A DNA stretch of 64,000 bases from Ophiobolus disseminans (GCA_010093685.1 MU006225.1:1191575-1255574), one strand, 5' to 3'. Positions 22,208 through 33,677 are shown, counted from the stretch's first letter. Numbers and translations are program-made. Notes: generated by a model not told the origin, from the sequence alone.

Positions 22208-23235
22208 ATGGCAATTCTTACCAGTGTTTTCGGGCGCGCATGTGTGGGCATGTTGGTTTCCTACCTAAGCTTGACATCTGCAGCTCCGCTCAATGATGTC
22301 CACGGACTAGATCTGGTCAGGCGAGCTGACGGTCACACCGAAAACGATCCAATTCCTGCAACGTTCAACATCGCTGGATGGACTAGCATAGCCGAGGAAA
22401 ACTGCTTCATAGCATTATGTATTCTTGGCGGCCGCAGAGTGTAGTAAGTAATGACAGATGCTACTCATGCGTGCACTTGCTGATCAACACGTCCAACAGC
22501 CAGAGAAACGACAACTCGGGGGAATCTGATGAACATAGGAGGGAATCGGGACAGGGAAACTACCCCTTCCAAGACCAGAACTACGAGCGTTACCAAGTGC
22601 CACGCTTCGGCCCCTCGACCACCAGTGCTGAAGAGTTCCCTTGGGCGAGCATTAAGGATCACCCATCCGGCGCGTGGCAGAGACACATTGTATCAGCAAC
22701 CATAGACGAACAGAATGGTAAGTGGACCACCCACTATTCAAAGAATACGAATACTTAACAACACGCAGCCCAGAAAATAGGCGTCTCGGCAGGTTTCTCA
22801 AGTGCCGTCCCATTCAGCCGCTGGTTCACGCTGACCTTCTCTCCCGCCTCGTAAGCCGCCAACTACATCTCCCATACAAGCCGCCAATTAACAAACTTCA
22901 GCTCTTTCGGCAAATACTGCACAGCCCTGCATTCGAACCCGCCCGACACCAGCGTCTGTGGCGAGAAGAAGCGCATCACGCAAGAGTTGTTCAACCTGGG
23001 GAAAAAGGTCGCCATTGCAGGAATGGTTGTGCACAGGGTGAAGAATGGCAATAAAGTCAACTTTGGCATCAGTGGCAAGAGAGCTGCGCAGGATGATGTG
23101 TTATTTGCGTCGAGCGCGCCGGCTGATGAGGTCGTGCAACGACGTGAAGATGGTGCAGAGAACCTGCTTCCAGTTGGCGCGGAGGTGGAGCGCTCGGAGA
23201 ATTCTGAGTCTCGGGAGGTTGCTTATACCGCTTGA
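22208..23235 (+). CDS. Secreted protein with a NucA/NucB-type nuclease-like domain
   Basis: The ATG at 22208 opens a hydrophobic signal sequence (MAILTSVFGRACVGMLVSYL). Three introns are inferred from GTAAG donors, all in phase: after RRVY (22442), after EQN (about 22717) and after FSPAS (about 22851). The assembled middle reads SAEEFPWASIKDHPSGAW, then QRHIVSATIDEQNAQKIGVS. This resembles the core of NucA/NucB deoxyribonucleases, where an E-[FY]-P-[FW]-A-S stretch, a substituted Gly-Gly-like turn and a later VP/VSAxEN run are conserved. The usual Cys before DE is replaced by Ala. A later part has KYCTALHSNPPDTSVCG with two cysteines. The C-terminal 80 residues are hydrophilic. Secretion is well supported; nuclease activity is inference. 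Confidence 0.6.
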
Positions 23236-24080
23236 GAGTATGTGGTGAGTTTATGCGTGCGGAAGTGGCGGCAGAAGTCACGTCGAATACCTGGGCGGGA
23301 AGGGACGCGATGTGAAGGACGGAATGTAGATGGCATAGAAGGAAGAAGACTTGAGTGGGCATGCTATAGCCTGGTTTGTACATACACGTTCGCTACTTGA
23401 GGCTTTATTTTATCTCGATCTTTTCGTCGCTCGAAGTTTTCATTGGCTGGTGATATGTGAAGATCAGGTGCCATTTGTGCTTTCCAAAATTACGGCGTTG
23501 CGAAGATGGCTGGTGCTCTTGACTGCTGCGTTCTGTAGTCACTACTCGTCTAGATATATGGAAACAAAGCGATATGAGATCCTTTCTTACTACATTTAAT
23601 TACGGGGCATGGTAAATAACGCCGGTTTCTTCGTTGTAGAGCCGCATCACGTTCAACAATTTCTATTAGATACGCTGAATGCGGACTCTAAAGAATACGT
23701 GAACGCGAATATAGCCACGATAGTTAAGATCGAACACCTCCTCCGTTGTACGTAACTGTTATTGGGATTCTGTCACGAGATCTTGAACCAAGTCGCTCCT
23801 GCACAGGGCTTCAGCCGTGACGTCAGCCTGCACCTGCGCGGCTGCACGGCCTAGGGTGCTTCACCGGTCAATACCCCGCACTGCTTTTGATCATTCGTCT
23901 TCTAACCTTTCTCTGCCACCTCAGATCTATATCAAGGGACCTGCGAGATCAACACTTCACTGAGTCGACAGTCTTTTAACGCCGTTTGGATCGATTGCGA
24001 AAAGGTGCTGCCTGGATTTATCTCAGCCTTGAACATTGCTACTGTCCTGCGCCCGATCGACGGCGTTGTGCCTCTCGACC
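23236..24080. other. Intergenic, upstream of the HET gene
   Basis: No gene supported. The region is moderately AT-rich between 23380 and 23760. The HET promoter should lie close to 24080. Confidence 0.45.
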
Positions 24081-26341
24081 ATGACATCCGAGGACGATCG
24101 CTACGGACCGCCAACGCATACGTGCAAATATTGTAGTCGCTGCTTTCCGGCGATGTGGGAGAAACGGCTCAGAGACACGGTGCTATCTGTTGATTTGCTT
24201 TCCAACGAAGCTGAAGCAGAATTAGCGGGGAGAGAAGGATGTGAATTCTTTCACTGTGTTATAGAAACAATATCATCACGCGACGAAAAATATGAAGGGC
24301 AGGTAAAGATCATGATTAAACGGGAGTCAGGTTGTAGTTCGGGGGCCAACACCAGTACATATCTGACTGGGGGAGCAATCATCCGGCGGCAGATAGATCC
24401 TGATATTCGTGGTGCAGCAAGGTTCTCTTTCTATCCCACAGATAGTACGTGTTAATCATAGGACTATTCAAATCGCTGATTTAGGAAGAATCTACAGACA
24501 CAAATCCGTGGTTCCAAGATGTCGTCACGCCACCTAATCTAAACCCTTTATCCAAAGGCGCCATAGAAAAAATGCGTACGTGGTTCGATGGGCGTATCAA
24601 GGACAGAGAGCCTTCTTCGATATCCAAATCCGCCATAAAGAAAATGCGTACGTGGTTTCACGGGCGCATCAGGGGCAGAGAACGATCACCAGTCATGAGC
24701 TCTGAGACGTCTGAAAGAATCACGGCTAAAAGATTACTGAAGCTCGAGCCTGAGAGCGATATTGTGTGCTTGGTAGAGATGGAAGGTCCGGAAACATATG
24801 CTGTTCTGAGCTACTGCTGGGGGGGCGACCAAAGTACCAAGACTACGAAGTCTAATATGGCGTTGCACGTCAATGGGATCAATATTTCAACGTTGAGTCA
24901 AAGCATTCAGGATGCTATTAGAGTCACGAAGCTTCTTCAGCTCAACTATATATGGGTTGACGCTCTTTGTAGGTGGGATCGCTTATGAAAATGACCAAAA
25001 GCTAATTTGTATTTTGTCGCAAGGTATCGTCCAAGATGATCCAGAAGACCTTGGACGAGAGATCTCAAAACAGGGGAGGATTTATCAAAATGGCGCCATC
25101 ACCATACTTGCGGGTGGTGCGGCCAGTACTCAATCCGGGTTTTTGCATCATCGAACCCGTCTGCATCCTCGCTTCATCATGAAAGTTGATCTCCCAGACA
25201 GTAGAGAGGTTCGACTGATAACAGACTTCGAAGGAACAGGCAACAGGTTTACCATCGAAATCCCCGAAGATCCGGTCGACTCGAGAGCCTGGATGTAAGT
25301 TTTTGTCTCAAGGCATAGTGTGACCTACGCTAACCTACAAATTTGTTACGTGACAGTTATCAAGAAGGTATGATACTGGCCAATATTGAATTAGGATGAG
25401 CTGTTGATCAGAAAGTAGTGTTACTTTCTCCTCATGTGCTCTACTTCAGCCCAACACAGCTAACTTTCTTCTCTCCCGGTGCGGTACACGCTGATGGAGG
25501 CCCCCCGCTTCATATCCTCTCGGATATACGAGGATCAGCCTCGATCTTATTGCTCTCACCAAAAATAAAGAGTCCATATTTTGGCATCGCGGTTCATAAC
25601 TGGCATAAGTTTCTCTGGAAGTACTCCACATTGCAGCTCTCCCAGCCAGCAGACAAACTACTGGCACTCTCCGCAATTGCGGAAGCGTATGGTTGCGGCA
25701 TCATGGACAGCCATACAGCACGAAATAGCTATAAAGCTGGTTTATGGCAACAGCATATGCCTGTCAGTCTCGCTTGGAATGTGAATCCAATATTCATAAC
25801 TGGACGACCACCCTACCGCGCACCCAGCTGGTCGTGGGCGTCAGTGGATGGGAGAATACGAGGACATTCTGCTTACACGCGTGATCCTAGGAACGAACGT
25901 TATACAGCAAAGGTCCTTCGGTGTGAGATTCAACTTGCGTCGAGCGTTGCCCCATATGGCCAGGTTACGGGTGGAGAACTACACATTGAGGCTCACATGA
26001 AAGATGTGTCGGATTGGTTCATCGAAAACGACACTATTCTTCTCGAAGACGACTCATACTTTGACGGTAGCACGGTCAATTTCTCAGGCCGCCTCGATGC
26101 ATCTGAACCTGAGTTACAGCAAGCGTCTGGACCTGATTGTGGTTTCACTGTGTCCATTTTCTGCTTGCTTGCGTCGCGGGGATACGGATTTAATGCAATG
26201 TTCGTGGGTCTTGTCCTTCGCAAGATTGATGAAGAGACTGTTTACTCAAGGATTGGATTTGTGGAAATACAGATCCCGGACGACACAGACTTGCAGAAGT
26301 GGGTAGATACTTTCGAGAGAAGAACCATATTTATAGTGTAG
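24081..26341 (+). CDS. HET-domain (heterokaryon incompatibility) protein
   Basis: Cytoplasmic HET-domain protein of the fungal nonself-recognition class; HET is a cell-death-inducing, TIR-like domain. Exon 1 begins MTSEDDRYGPPTHTCKYCSR with paired cysteines. After an intron (about 24446-24496) come a duplicated 24-residue segment and the HET core: TYAVLSYCWGG, then LNYIWVDALC, which a further intron joins to IVQDDPEDLGREISKQGRIY, then GAITILAGGA. The motif RAW is interrupted by an intron, and a micro-exon encoding YQE restores IYQEVVLLSPHVLYF, equivalent to the usual RAWTLQE...LSPRVLYF. The C-terminal region has the usual PYRAPSWSWASVDG. The exon structure is inferred; two acceptors are AAG. 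Confidence 0.82.
24554..24697 (+). repeat. 72-bp tandem duplication within the HET gene
   Basis: Two adjacent 72-nt units starting at 24554 and 24626 encode diverged copies of a basic helix, KGAIEKMRTWFDGRIKDRE and KSAIKKMRTWFHGRIRGRE. Both keep frame. They sit just N-terminal to the HET core. Confidence 0.85.
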
Positions 26342-27145
26342 CGCAACGAAAAGGCTTCTCGAGATCTTGGCATCAAGGCCGGCAGCAATCAAGACAGCTG
26401 GAAGCACATGCAGTGCAGATTTTGGATTTCGCCCAGGTTGAGGGTCAGACTAGCTGTGGACGACCGATGGGCGGACGTAACCGGCAGCCAAAGCCTGGAT
26501 GCTCATATTGTGATATCATCTCAGGCTAGAATAGGCCCAGCTTCAGCATGAAGGACTCGTTATCGCATGCGGCAGCGGATGGCAAATAACGTTATCTCCT
26601 TAGACAAAGTCTCACGTATGTGATATGGAAGGAGAATGAAGGACTGAGTTGATTGTATAGCTATGAACGAGGGAAGCTATATATATGTGCAGAAAGAGAG
26701 CACGTAGGGATAACCCTGCTAGCGTGCAACACAAAGACACGCAGTCTCAAACGTTCTAGGATAAAGGGTAGCCTGCATGTTCACATTGTGTGACCAGATT
26801 GGGCTGGAATAGATCCAGCAGCAGCATCAAGGCGTTCAAATCGCATATGTCCATGTCGTAACTCACGAATACAAGCGTGTAATGTGATGCATTCTAGTAG
26901 CTCAAAACGAATAGAACCTCAATGGCAGCGATTGTCGCTCCAGACATATAAGAAAAAAGAATAAGTAAGTAGTGCACGGAATCATGCGATAGCCAGATGA
27001 ATTCGAGTTCAAGCTTGCGTGTAGAGCCTTGTATATTCTCGTAGAACACACAGCGAATTTTTCACCAACCCTCAACCGCGAAATGGCATTTACACAGCCA
27101 TCACACACAATTATCCAAAAGCTGCATCACCAAGATACAACTCCT
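26342..27145. other. Convergent intergenic region
   Basis: Lies between the 3' ends of the HET gene and the GH2 gene. Frames such as 26299-26529 lack features. No repeat or RNA gene is recognised. Confidence 0.45.
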
Positions 27146-29782
27146 TCACAAAGCAACAGTCACCCCCCCAACATTCCACCCGCTAACCTCAACCCTCATC
27201 CCACCCCTCCCAACTCCGGCATCGAATTCCACATCTCTCCCCTCCCCCGGCCAAAGCGTAACAAAATTCTCCTTCCACCTCATCCCCTCTACATCCGCAC
27301 CTCCCGCATCTAACAGGCCCAACCGCACAAAGAGCGCTGGGGATTTACTTTTATTCTTTAAGCGAACCGTACGCCCGTGTACACTAACACTCACGTCCGC
27401 AATCGACATATTGCCCAATCCGACGAAAGACGAAAAGTGCGTGACGGGCGTGTGGTACCACGTGGAATTATCCCAATCCATTGTGTCGAGTGCGGGTGCG
27501 AGGATGTATGTATTCGTGCTCAAAATTTGGGTGCGAGATGAGAGTTTAAGCCGTAACAAGGTTGTTTGCGTACGATTTCCCCACTCAGGCACGTACGTGA
27601 CCTGTCTAGCAGAATTCGGCATCGTGTACGAATCCACACTGCGCTTAACCACCATCTTGCCCTCGAGGCTCAGGACTTCTACATCAACCGTGCGCTTGCC
27701 ATCGTCCGATGCGTTGCTTGGGAGACGCCGATCCACGATGTAAATGGCTTGGTCGGAGTAATCATATACCACGTGTTCGAGCGCCGATAGCGCGGATTGC
27801 AAGCCAAAATACGCGCCGGCGGGGCGCAGGTAGTAGTCGAAAAGGTTCCAGTGCAGGCTGGGCCATGCGTTGTTTAACATCCAATAAATAGCGCCTGTTG
27901 CTGGTCTATCCCTATCTTGCCCCCAGCGCGAGATGTATGCTTCGAATTGCGCTTTGGTCGCTTCATAATCCATAATTTGCGCTTTGGCTAGATAATCAGC
28001 TAGACTTGTTGGTGCCCCGAATCTCGCCCACAGCGCGGTGTTGTATATTTCGCGCGTATAGAAAGACGATGCGGATGTGCTCATGTGGTAGAGACCTTTA
28101 TTTGGGGCTTTCCATAGGTCCTCGAGATCAGATGGGGAGAGGAATTTCTTCAAACTGGATAATTCGGGCGTACCTACTCCGGCGCCGAGTTCAGAGCCAA
28201 AGCCGCCTGCGCTGCCCATGCGTTGTTGGGGGTCGAACCAGTAGTTTGGAGGCACCCAGTCGTATGGGCCGGCCATTTTCATACCGCTGTTACCGAGTAA
28301 AGCTGGGTCGCCGCGCTGGGATGCGGAGCTTATGATGGGGGTGTTCCAGTTTTTAGCTTGAAGAGCGGTGGTGTAGGATTGAGTGGCGTGGTCGTCGGGC
28401 CAGTAGTCGCTGCCGACTAGGAAGCCTAGGATACTTGGGTGGGATTGCATCATTGCGGCTTCGTGCTCCATGGATAGTTTTGCGATGCGGTAGTCGGCGT
28501 CTGTCCATTTTTCGCCGGGGGCTTCGTCGTTGTAGGACCAGCCTTCCCATTTGTCGCAGCATTCCCAGCCTGCGAGGAGCATGATGCCCATTTCGTCTGC
28601 TAGTTCGTAGAGGCGTGGATGCTCTTGCTTGCCTTCGAGGCGGACCGTGTTTAGACCCATGTCTTGTACGTATTCAAACTGCTTGCGAACTTTCGATTCG
28701 TTGAAGCGTAAAAATATGTCGGATGTATAACCTGCGCCGAGAACTTGGAAACGCTCATTGTTGACAAGGAAGGTGGTGTCGTTGTATTTCGTGTTCAAAG
28801 TACTGACTACGCTCCTTATGCCGAATCGAGTAGTTGTGGAGTCGGATATGCCATCCTGACCTCGGATGCTGGCGTTACATTGCACGCTGTACAAGGGTTG
28901 TTCGCCCCATTGGCGAGGCCACCAGAGTTGTGGGTTGTTGACTTTTGCTTTCACACTCAACTTCAATCCTTCACCGGAAGCGAGGTCGAAGCCGTTCTTT
29001 GGAGCGCCTGTCCTGACGCCTTGAGGGTCGTGGACGAAGCAATCGAGGTATCCTGATGCAGATGCATTCTTGGCGAGATTCGTGACATCTACATAGATGG
29101 TGATAGAGCCGTCAAGTGTGGTCGTGACGCGAGGACCGCTTAGACTGACTTGTCCGCTACGCTTGAGCTCAATATCTCGCCATACGCCAGTTCCGTTGTC
29201 TGGTGGAGATGGGTTCCAATCTACGAAGCCGAGAGCTAAGTCGCGGTTGTAGTCTGTGGGATAGACTCTAACTAGGAGGACGTTACAACCTCCATGTCGC
29301 ACCGTGTTGGTCACGTCGTAGTCCAGTCCGACGTATGAGCCAGCTTGAGTATCTTTGTCTGCAATAAGATGACCGTTGAGATAGATGTCTGCACGCGAGC
29401 TGATACCGTTGGTGCGCAGCGTGTAGAAGGAGGACGCATTGTTAGGAGGACCAAGAACATACTCGCTGCGGTAATACCATGGCACTCGGAACTGTTCAGC
29501 GTCGATGTGTTCGAGGTTTGTGGAGTAGAAAAGATCTTGCTCGTGGTAGACTCCATTTCCGACAAGTGCTTCCATCAAGGTGCCTTTCGATTTGATGCTA
29601 TGCCATGACGAAGTGTCAATACCGGGTAGAGACAGTCGTACTACATCGTCGCCAACTTTGGCAGAAGAAGTTACGTTCCACGCAGGAAATGGCAAGGAAG
29701 GGGACGCGGTGGCCGATGTTAGCAGATGTAATGGAAAGAAAACGTATGCGAGCCATCGAGGGCAGGCAAGCAGCAGAGACAT
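27146..29782 (-). CDS. Secreted GH2 exo-beta-D-glucosaminidase (exochitosanase)
   Basis: Single-exon enzyme of about 878 residues that removes glucosamine from the non-reducing end of chitosan. The upstream in-frame codon at 29827 is TTG, so the ATG at 29782 is used; it opens a signal peptide (MSLLLACPRWLAYVFFPLHL). Domains follow GH2 order: a sugar-binding jelly roll (RADIYLNGHLIADKDTQ, WNPSPPDNGTGVWRDI), an immunoglobulin-like domain (NPQLWWPRQWGEQPLY), the TIM barrel (GLNTVRLEGKQEHPRLYELA) and C-terminal beta domains. Instead of a GH2 NEP motif it has the exoglucosaminidase pair, GSDYWPDD (acid/base Asp) and GFGSELGAGVGT (nucleophile Glu), which sets it apart from beta-mannosidases and beta-galactosidases. 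Many N-glycosylation sequons fit secretion. Confidence 0.9.
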   Translation of the reverse strand: MSLLLACPRWLAYVFFPLHLLTSATASPSLPFPAWNVTSSAKVGDDVVRLSLPGIDTSSWHSIKSKGTLMEALVGNGVYHEQDLFYSTNLEHIDAEQFRVPWYYRSEYVLGPPNNASSFYTLRTNGISSRADIYLNGHLIADKDTQAGSYVGLDYDVTNTVRHGGCNVLLVRVYPTDYNRDLALGFVDWNPSPPDNGTGVWRDIELKRSGQVSLSGPRVTTTLDGSITIYVDVTNLAKNASASGYLDCFVHDPQGVRTGAPKNGFDLASGEGLKLSVKAKVNNPQLWWPRQWGEQPLYSVQCNASIRGQDGISDSTTTRFGIRSVVSTLNTKYNDTTFLVNNERFQVLGAGYTSDIFLRFNESKVRKQFEYVQDMGLNTVRLEGKQEHPRLYELADEMGIMLLAGWECCDKWEGWSYNDEAPGEKWTDADYRIAKLSMEHEAAMMQSHPSILGFLVGSDYWPDDHATQSYTTALQAKNWNTPIISSASQRGDPALLGNSGMKMAGPYDWVPPNYWFDPQQRMGSAGGFGSELGAGVGTPELSSLKKFLSPSDLEDLWKAPNKGLYHMSTSASSFYTREIYNTALWARFGAPTSLADYLAKAQIMDYEATKAQFEAYISRWGQDRDRPATGAIYWMLNNAWPSLHWNLFDYYLRPAGAYFGLQSALSALEHVVYDYSDQAIYIVDRRLPSNASDDGKRTVDVEVLSLEGKMVVKRSVDSYTMPNSARQVTYVPEWGNRTQTTLLRLKLSSRTQILSTNTYILAPALDTMDWDNSTWYHTPVTHFSSFVGLGNMSIADVSVSVHGRTVRLKNKSKSPALFVRLGLLDAGGADVEGMRWKENFVTLWPGEGRDVEFDAGVGRGGMRVEVSGWNVGGVTVAL

Positions 29783-30300
29783 CGAAGCTGAGATGTTGGA
29801 AAGAACGATGAGAGAAAATGGAAGCAAGTCTATTGTGCCCTGCCGTGCCCCGCGTGAAGGTTGAACGCAATGTAACCTTAGCTAGGATGCTCAACGGCAC
29901 ACTTACATCTGAATTCGAATGCAACCTTACGATGACAACTGCCTCCACAATGGAAGGACTAGAAACCTTAAAAAACTGATGTGGGCATGCAAGGTCTTTC
30001 TTGTTTGAGGTTCTCCGCATGCCAAGGCCGTCTAATATGGATGAGGACAGGGTGATCAACATAGATGGGATCTGTGTCACTGTCAGGGATAGTTAAGATT
30101 AGCGTGAACTTAAAATATCATAAACATGAAAGTTGGAGAGAAGGGGTATCGAAGGCTTCTTGAGGTAAGAAGAAAACGCTAGGTCATTATGTGTCGTGCA
30201 AGAACGCTCCAAGTCTATTATGTAGATGAACCAATTGTTGGGATTCCCACATGGCAGCGCCAATTCTTCGTGTGTATCGTATATCCAAGCCGTGACACAA
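29783..30300. other. Intergenic, upstream of GH2 and downstream of the unknown gene
   Basis: Contains the GH2 promoter. No gene is supported. Confidence 0.45.
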
Positions 30301-31206
30301 TCAGGATCGCAGCATCGCGGGGTGGGGAGAAGGCGAGCGACCTCTCAGTGCTGGCGAACTAGGCCGTAGCATCGGGCTCGCAGCGGCACTCAGCGCATCG
30401 AGGCTGAGCTGGCTGATGGCACTGAGGTTGCCTTGGACGTCTTCCTCGCTCAGGTCGAGCATCAAGCGAAGCTCGTTGGCCTTGAGCTGCTCGCCCAGAC
30501 CGACCATGAGCTGCTCTTTGTTCACGCTATCGGGCACATCGTAGTAGGCCCAGCGATATCCTATATCGTCCAGATTGTGAGGCTCTGCCGGCGTGGTGAC
30601 TCGTGCCTTGACATGTCGCACGTCCATGCCAAAGACGCCTGATATGGTTGGCTCAGAGCCTATTCCCCCCAAGTTGGACTCGGAGCGACCGCGCAGAGGC
30701 TTCGGGACCTTGGCGTCCTTCTCGATGGGCGTTTCGTTGAGGCGCTTCGATGCGCCCGCATCTGAGAGCTTTGCGCGCTTGAAGGCCGCGTTCTTGAGCT
30801 CGGTGATGCCGAGAACGATGTATAGCGGCTTGCCCGCCTTGACCTGTTCAGATATCCACGTCCGCGCCTCCGGGTCGTTGCAGACGGCTTGGAAGGCCTG
30901 CGACGGGTGCTGGCTGGTGCGCTGGATCATCTGCTCGGCCTTGACTGTGAGGAGGTTTGGCTGCCGGAACACCCTTCCAAGGTCGAACTTGGCGCCATAG
31001 TTTGTTATGAAACGGCCCTCGCTGTCGACAGAGAAGACGTCCTTGTAGCGGAGCTGGATGTGGTAGTCGTTGAGGTCGTCGATTTCCTCGTGCGCCACCT
31101 GCGAGTAGAAGCAGTCACGCTCGGGATGCAGGGGATGTGTGACAAGCTGGCCGACTGTGAGGAGATCCGCAGGCAAAGGTTTTGGTAGGAGGCCGTGTTG
31201 CACCAT
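30301..31206 (-). CDS. Protein of unknown function
   Basis: Single exon of about 301 residues from the first ATG at 31206 (MVQHGLLPKPLPADLLTVGQ); the open frame extends 8 codons further to a GTG, so an upstream exon is possible. The N-terminal 150 residues look globular with beta-type segments (YHIQLRYKDVFSVDSEGRF, then YGAKFDLGRVF and KPLYIVLGITELKNAAF). A polar linker with RGRSESNLGG follows. A further conserved-looking block (YRWAYYDVPDSVNKEQLM) and a Ser/Pro/Arg-rich C-terminus come after. No signal peptide, membrane span or catalytic motif is seen. I do not recognise the family. Confidence 0.7.
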   Translation of the reverse strand: MVQHGLLPKPLPADLLTVGQLVTHPLHPERDCFYSQVAHEEIDDLNDYHIQLRYKDVFSVDSEGRFITNYGAKFDLGRVFRQPNLLTVKAEQMIQRTSQHPSQAFQAVCNDPEARTWISEQVKAGKPLYIVLGITELKNAAFKRAKLSDAGASKRLNETPIEKDAKVPKPLRGRSESNLGGIGSEPTISGVFGMDVRHVKARVTTPAEPHNLDDIGYRWAYYDVPDSVNKEQLMVGLGEQLKANELRLMLDLSEEDVQGNLSAISQLSLDALSAAASPMLRPSSPALRGRSPSPHPAMLRS

Positions 31207-32829
31207 TGCCACGCGATTCCAGGTAGTCACGGGTAGATGTTTGGATGTGTCAAAGACAAGCTTCGGAAGATGTTCGGCCGTTCGTGGAGGCTTAGGGAGG
31301 TGGTGAGGGCTGAGCAGAAGTAAAGGTGGTGAGAGTCGACGGGGCTCCAGCTAAGCTGTGCGTTATGCGCGAATCAGGACGCAGCATCTGTGCAGCCCCT
31401 TCCTTCTTGGCCAATCTGGCTAGGCGGTGGTACAGCATTTCACGTTCGCGGCTGCGGCACTGATATTGGTCGAGAATGAGACGCCGAGTGGCATAAAGAG
31501 TGGACGTGTCTACTCATATGAAGTTCCATAGTCGGGGTTGGGCTGTCATCACGTGCCCACGCGGTCTCGGAGGAATTTGGCCCCCTCAAGTTTTTCCGAG
31601 GGCGGCAGGCCGCTTCACAAACAACACCCACGCGGTCCATTGCGGAGATGGCTTGCAGAGCCGCCGTGAAGATGAGTCAACTCAGAAGTCTGGATGCCTC
31701 GCAGTACCATCGTCCACCGTCCCGCGTGGTCCACCTTGCACATCGCCGTTACTCATTATGTGATGACTTTACGACCCAGCGATGAGTTGCGCCCGCAACC
31801 TCGATGCAATTCGCCGCCTGGCCCTAGTTGTCCTACACGGTTCGCGCTGAGATTCTCGGGGCTATTGCCCTCCCCTCTTTGCAACTCCAGTATGCAGGGT
31901 CTACCAAGAGTTGGTGTAAACACTAATTAGACTGACTAGTACAGGAGAAGCCAAAAGACTACAGCCCGTATTTCAAAGAGCTGAGTAACAGTGACTTATC
32001 TATCTTGTGCCTCAGGACTGCGGCGGGGTGGTTGATAGACAGCTGCACAAGCAAGAGCTACGGACTAATCAGTCACTTGTTAGTCAAGCCTCCAAATGGA
32101 GGCAAACAGAAAAGGGTATCAAGAGCATGGTAAACCGCGAGACTATGCATGCAACCCGATTTAGCAGTAGCGCCAGGATGCGCGCGCATACAAGATGTTT
32201 GTCAGAGGAGTAATGGCTGACGGTGCATGCAGTTGATGGAGAGCGGGGTCCAAAGAGGGCGGCAACAGATCTCCGACAGCATTCCAGAGCTCCAACATGC
32301 CCAACTATGCCCAGGCGTATGATCAAACTCAGTTACGGAGGAGATTGATTGATATCGTCGAGGTTGAAAAATAGCGCGTGGAGGTGCGGGATGAAAAGAA
32401 AGCCTGGGAAAAAGATGGGTTCACGCGCGGAAGCTAAGCAAAGATATCGGATAGAGGTCATAGCTCCAAGCTCATTGAAGCCCCGCGACGCGCCGGACAC
32501 TTGATGTCACAGCTCGGTCGGCCACACCAGCGCCACTAGACCCCCGTCCCTAACCAGGATAACAGCGGAAGTGTCCTTTGTAAGCCCGCAATTCGAGGCA
32601 ATCGGCCTATCACATCTGTGAACATGACGTTAGGCTCGCAAAGATAGAGCCAGATACAGCGCCCCTCGCTAGCCAGAAGCATACGTCAAGGCTCGAGTAT
32701 TTTTCTGCCAAAGACTACTTGAACCCCTCCATACCCCTCTGCTTCAGTCCTCATCATCTCAAGTTCCAATTGCATCTCATTCCATACCAAACCCAACACC
32801 CTTCCACAAACAAGACACTCACCATCACA
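31207..32829. promoter_or_regulatory. Long divergent upstream region, unknown gene and mannitol dehydrogenase
   Basis: These 1.6 kb separate divergent starts. No gene is supported in them. The last 130 bases are CT-rich (ccatacccctctgcttc and following), a leader type seen before highly expressed fungal genes, in keeping with mannitol dehydrogenase. Confidence 0.45.
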
Positions 32830-33677
32830 ATGCCGATCACCGTTCCCAAAGCAACCGAGCTCAAGGACCTCTTCAGCCTTAAGGGCAAGGTCGTCATCGT
32901 CACCGGTGCCTCTGGCCCTACCGGTATCGGTACCGAAGCCGCCCGTGGATGCGCTGAGTTCGGAGCCGATCTTGCCATCACCTACAACTCTCGCGCCGAG
33001 GGAGCTGAGAAGAATGCAAAGGAGATGAGCGAGAAGTATGGCGTCAAGGTCAAGGCCTACAAGTGCCAGGTCAACAGCTACGAATCATGCGAGAAGCTCA
33101 TCAGCGACGTCGTTGCCGACTTCGGCAAGGTCGATGTCATGATTGCCAACGCTGGCAAGACCGCCGACAACGGCATCCTCGAGGCCTCTGTCGAGCAGTG
33201 GAACGAGGTCATCGAGACCGATCTGACTGGAACCTTCAACTGCGCACGTGCCGTCGGTCTCCACTTCCGCGAGCGCAAGACTGGCTCCCTCGTCATCACT
33301 GCGTCCATGTCCGGCCACATTGCCAACTTCCCCCAGGAGCAGACCTCATACAACGTCGCAAAGGCCGGCTGCATCCACCTTGCCCGGTCGCTGGCCAACG
33401 AGTGGAGGGACTTTGCCCGCGTCAACTCCATCTCTCCCGGATACATTGACACTGGTCTCTCCGACTTCGTTCCCGAGGATATTCAGAAGCTCTGGCACTC
33501 GATGATCCCAATGGGTCGTGATGCTAAGGCCACTGAGCTCAAGGGTGCATACGTCTACTTTGCATCCGACGCCTCATCTTACTGCACTGTAAGTCATCTG
33601 TATTGTTCTTGACGAACACCAGCTAATGGTCACAGGGATCTGATCTCCTCATTGACGGTGGTTACTGCGCGAGGTAA
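32830..33677 (+). CDS. NADP-dependent mannitol 2-dehydrogenase (Alt a 8 / Cla h 8 type SDR)
   Basis: Short-chain dehydrogenase that interconverts fructose and mannitol with NADP(H), a cytosolic enzyme of the fungal mannitol cycle and a known allergen in Alternaria and Cladosporium. It starts at 32830 (MPITVPKATELKDLFSLKGK). The cofactor loop is TGASGPTGIG, the ANAG motif is IANAGKTADNG, and the catalytic set is Ser in ITASMSGH with the YNVAK Tyr-Lys pair. A 37-nt intron (33599-33635) separates SSYCT from GSDLLIDGGYCAR, the C-terminus of the family. Length of about 267 residues is standard. Sequence agreement with the Pleosporales allergen is, from memory, close to identity. Confidence 0.95.

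Noticed and set aside
26299..26529. A short Gln/Arg-rich plus-strand frame after the HET gene
   Set aside because: No signal, no domain, and it begins within the end of the HET gene in another frame.
30301..31206. Assigning the unknown protein to a gasdermin-like or other pore-forming family
   Set aside because: Some beta-type phrases invited the idea, but I could not match any diagnostic motif, so no function is given.
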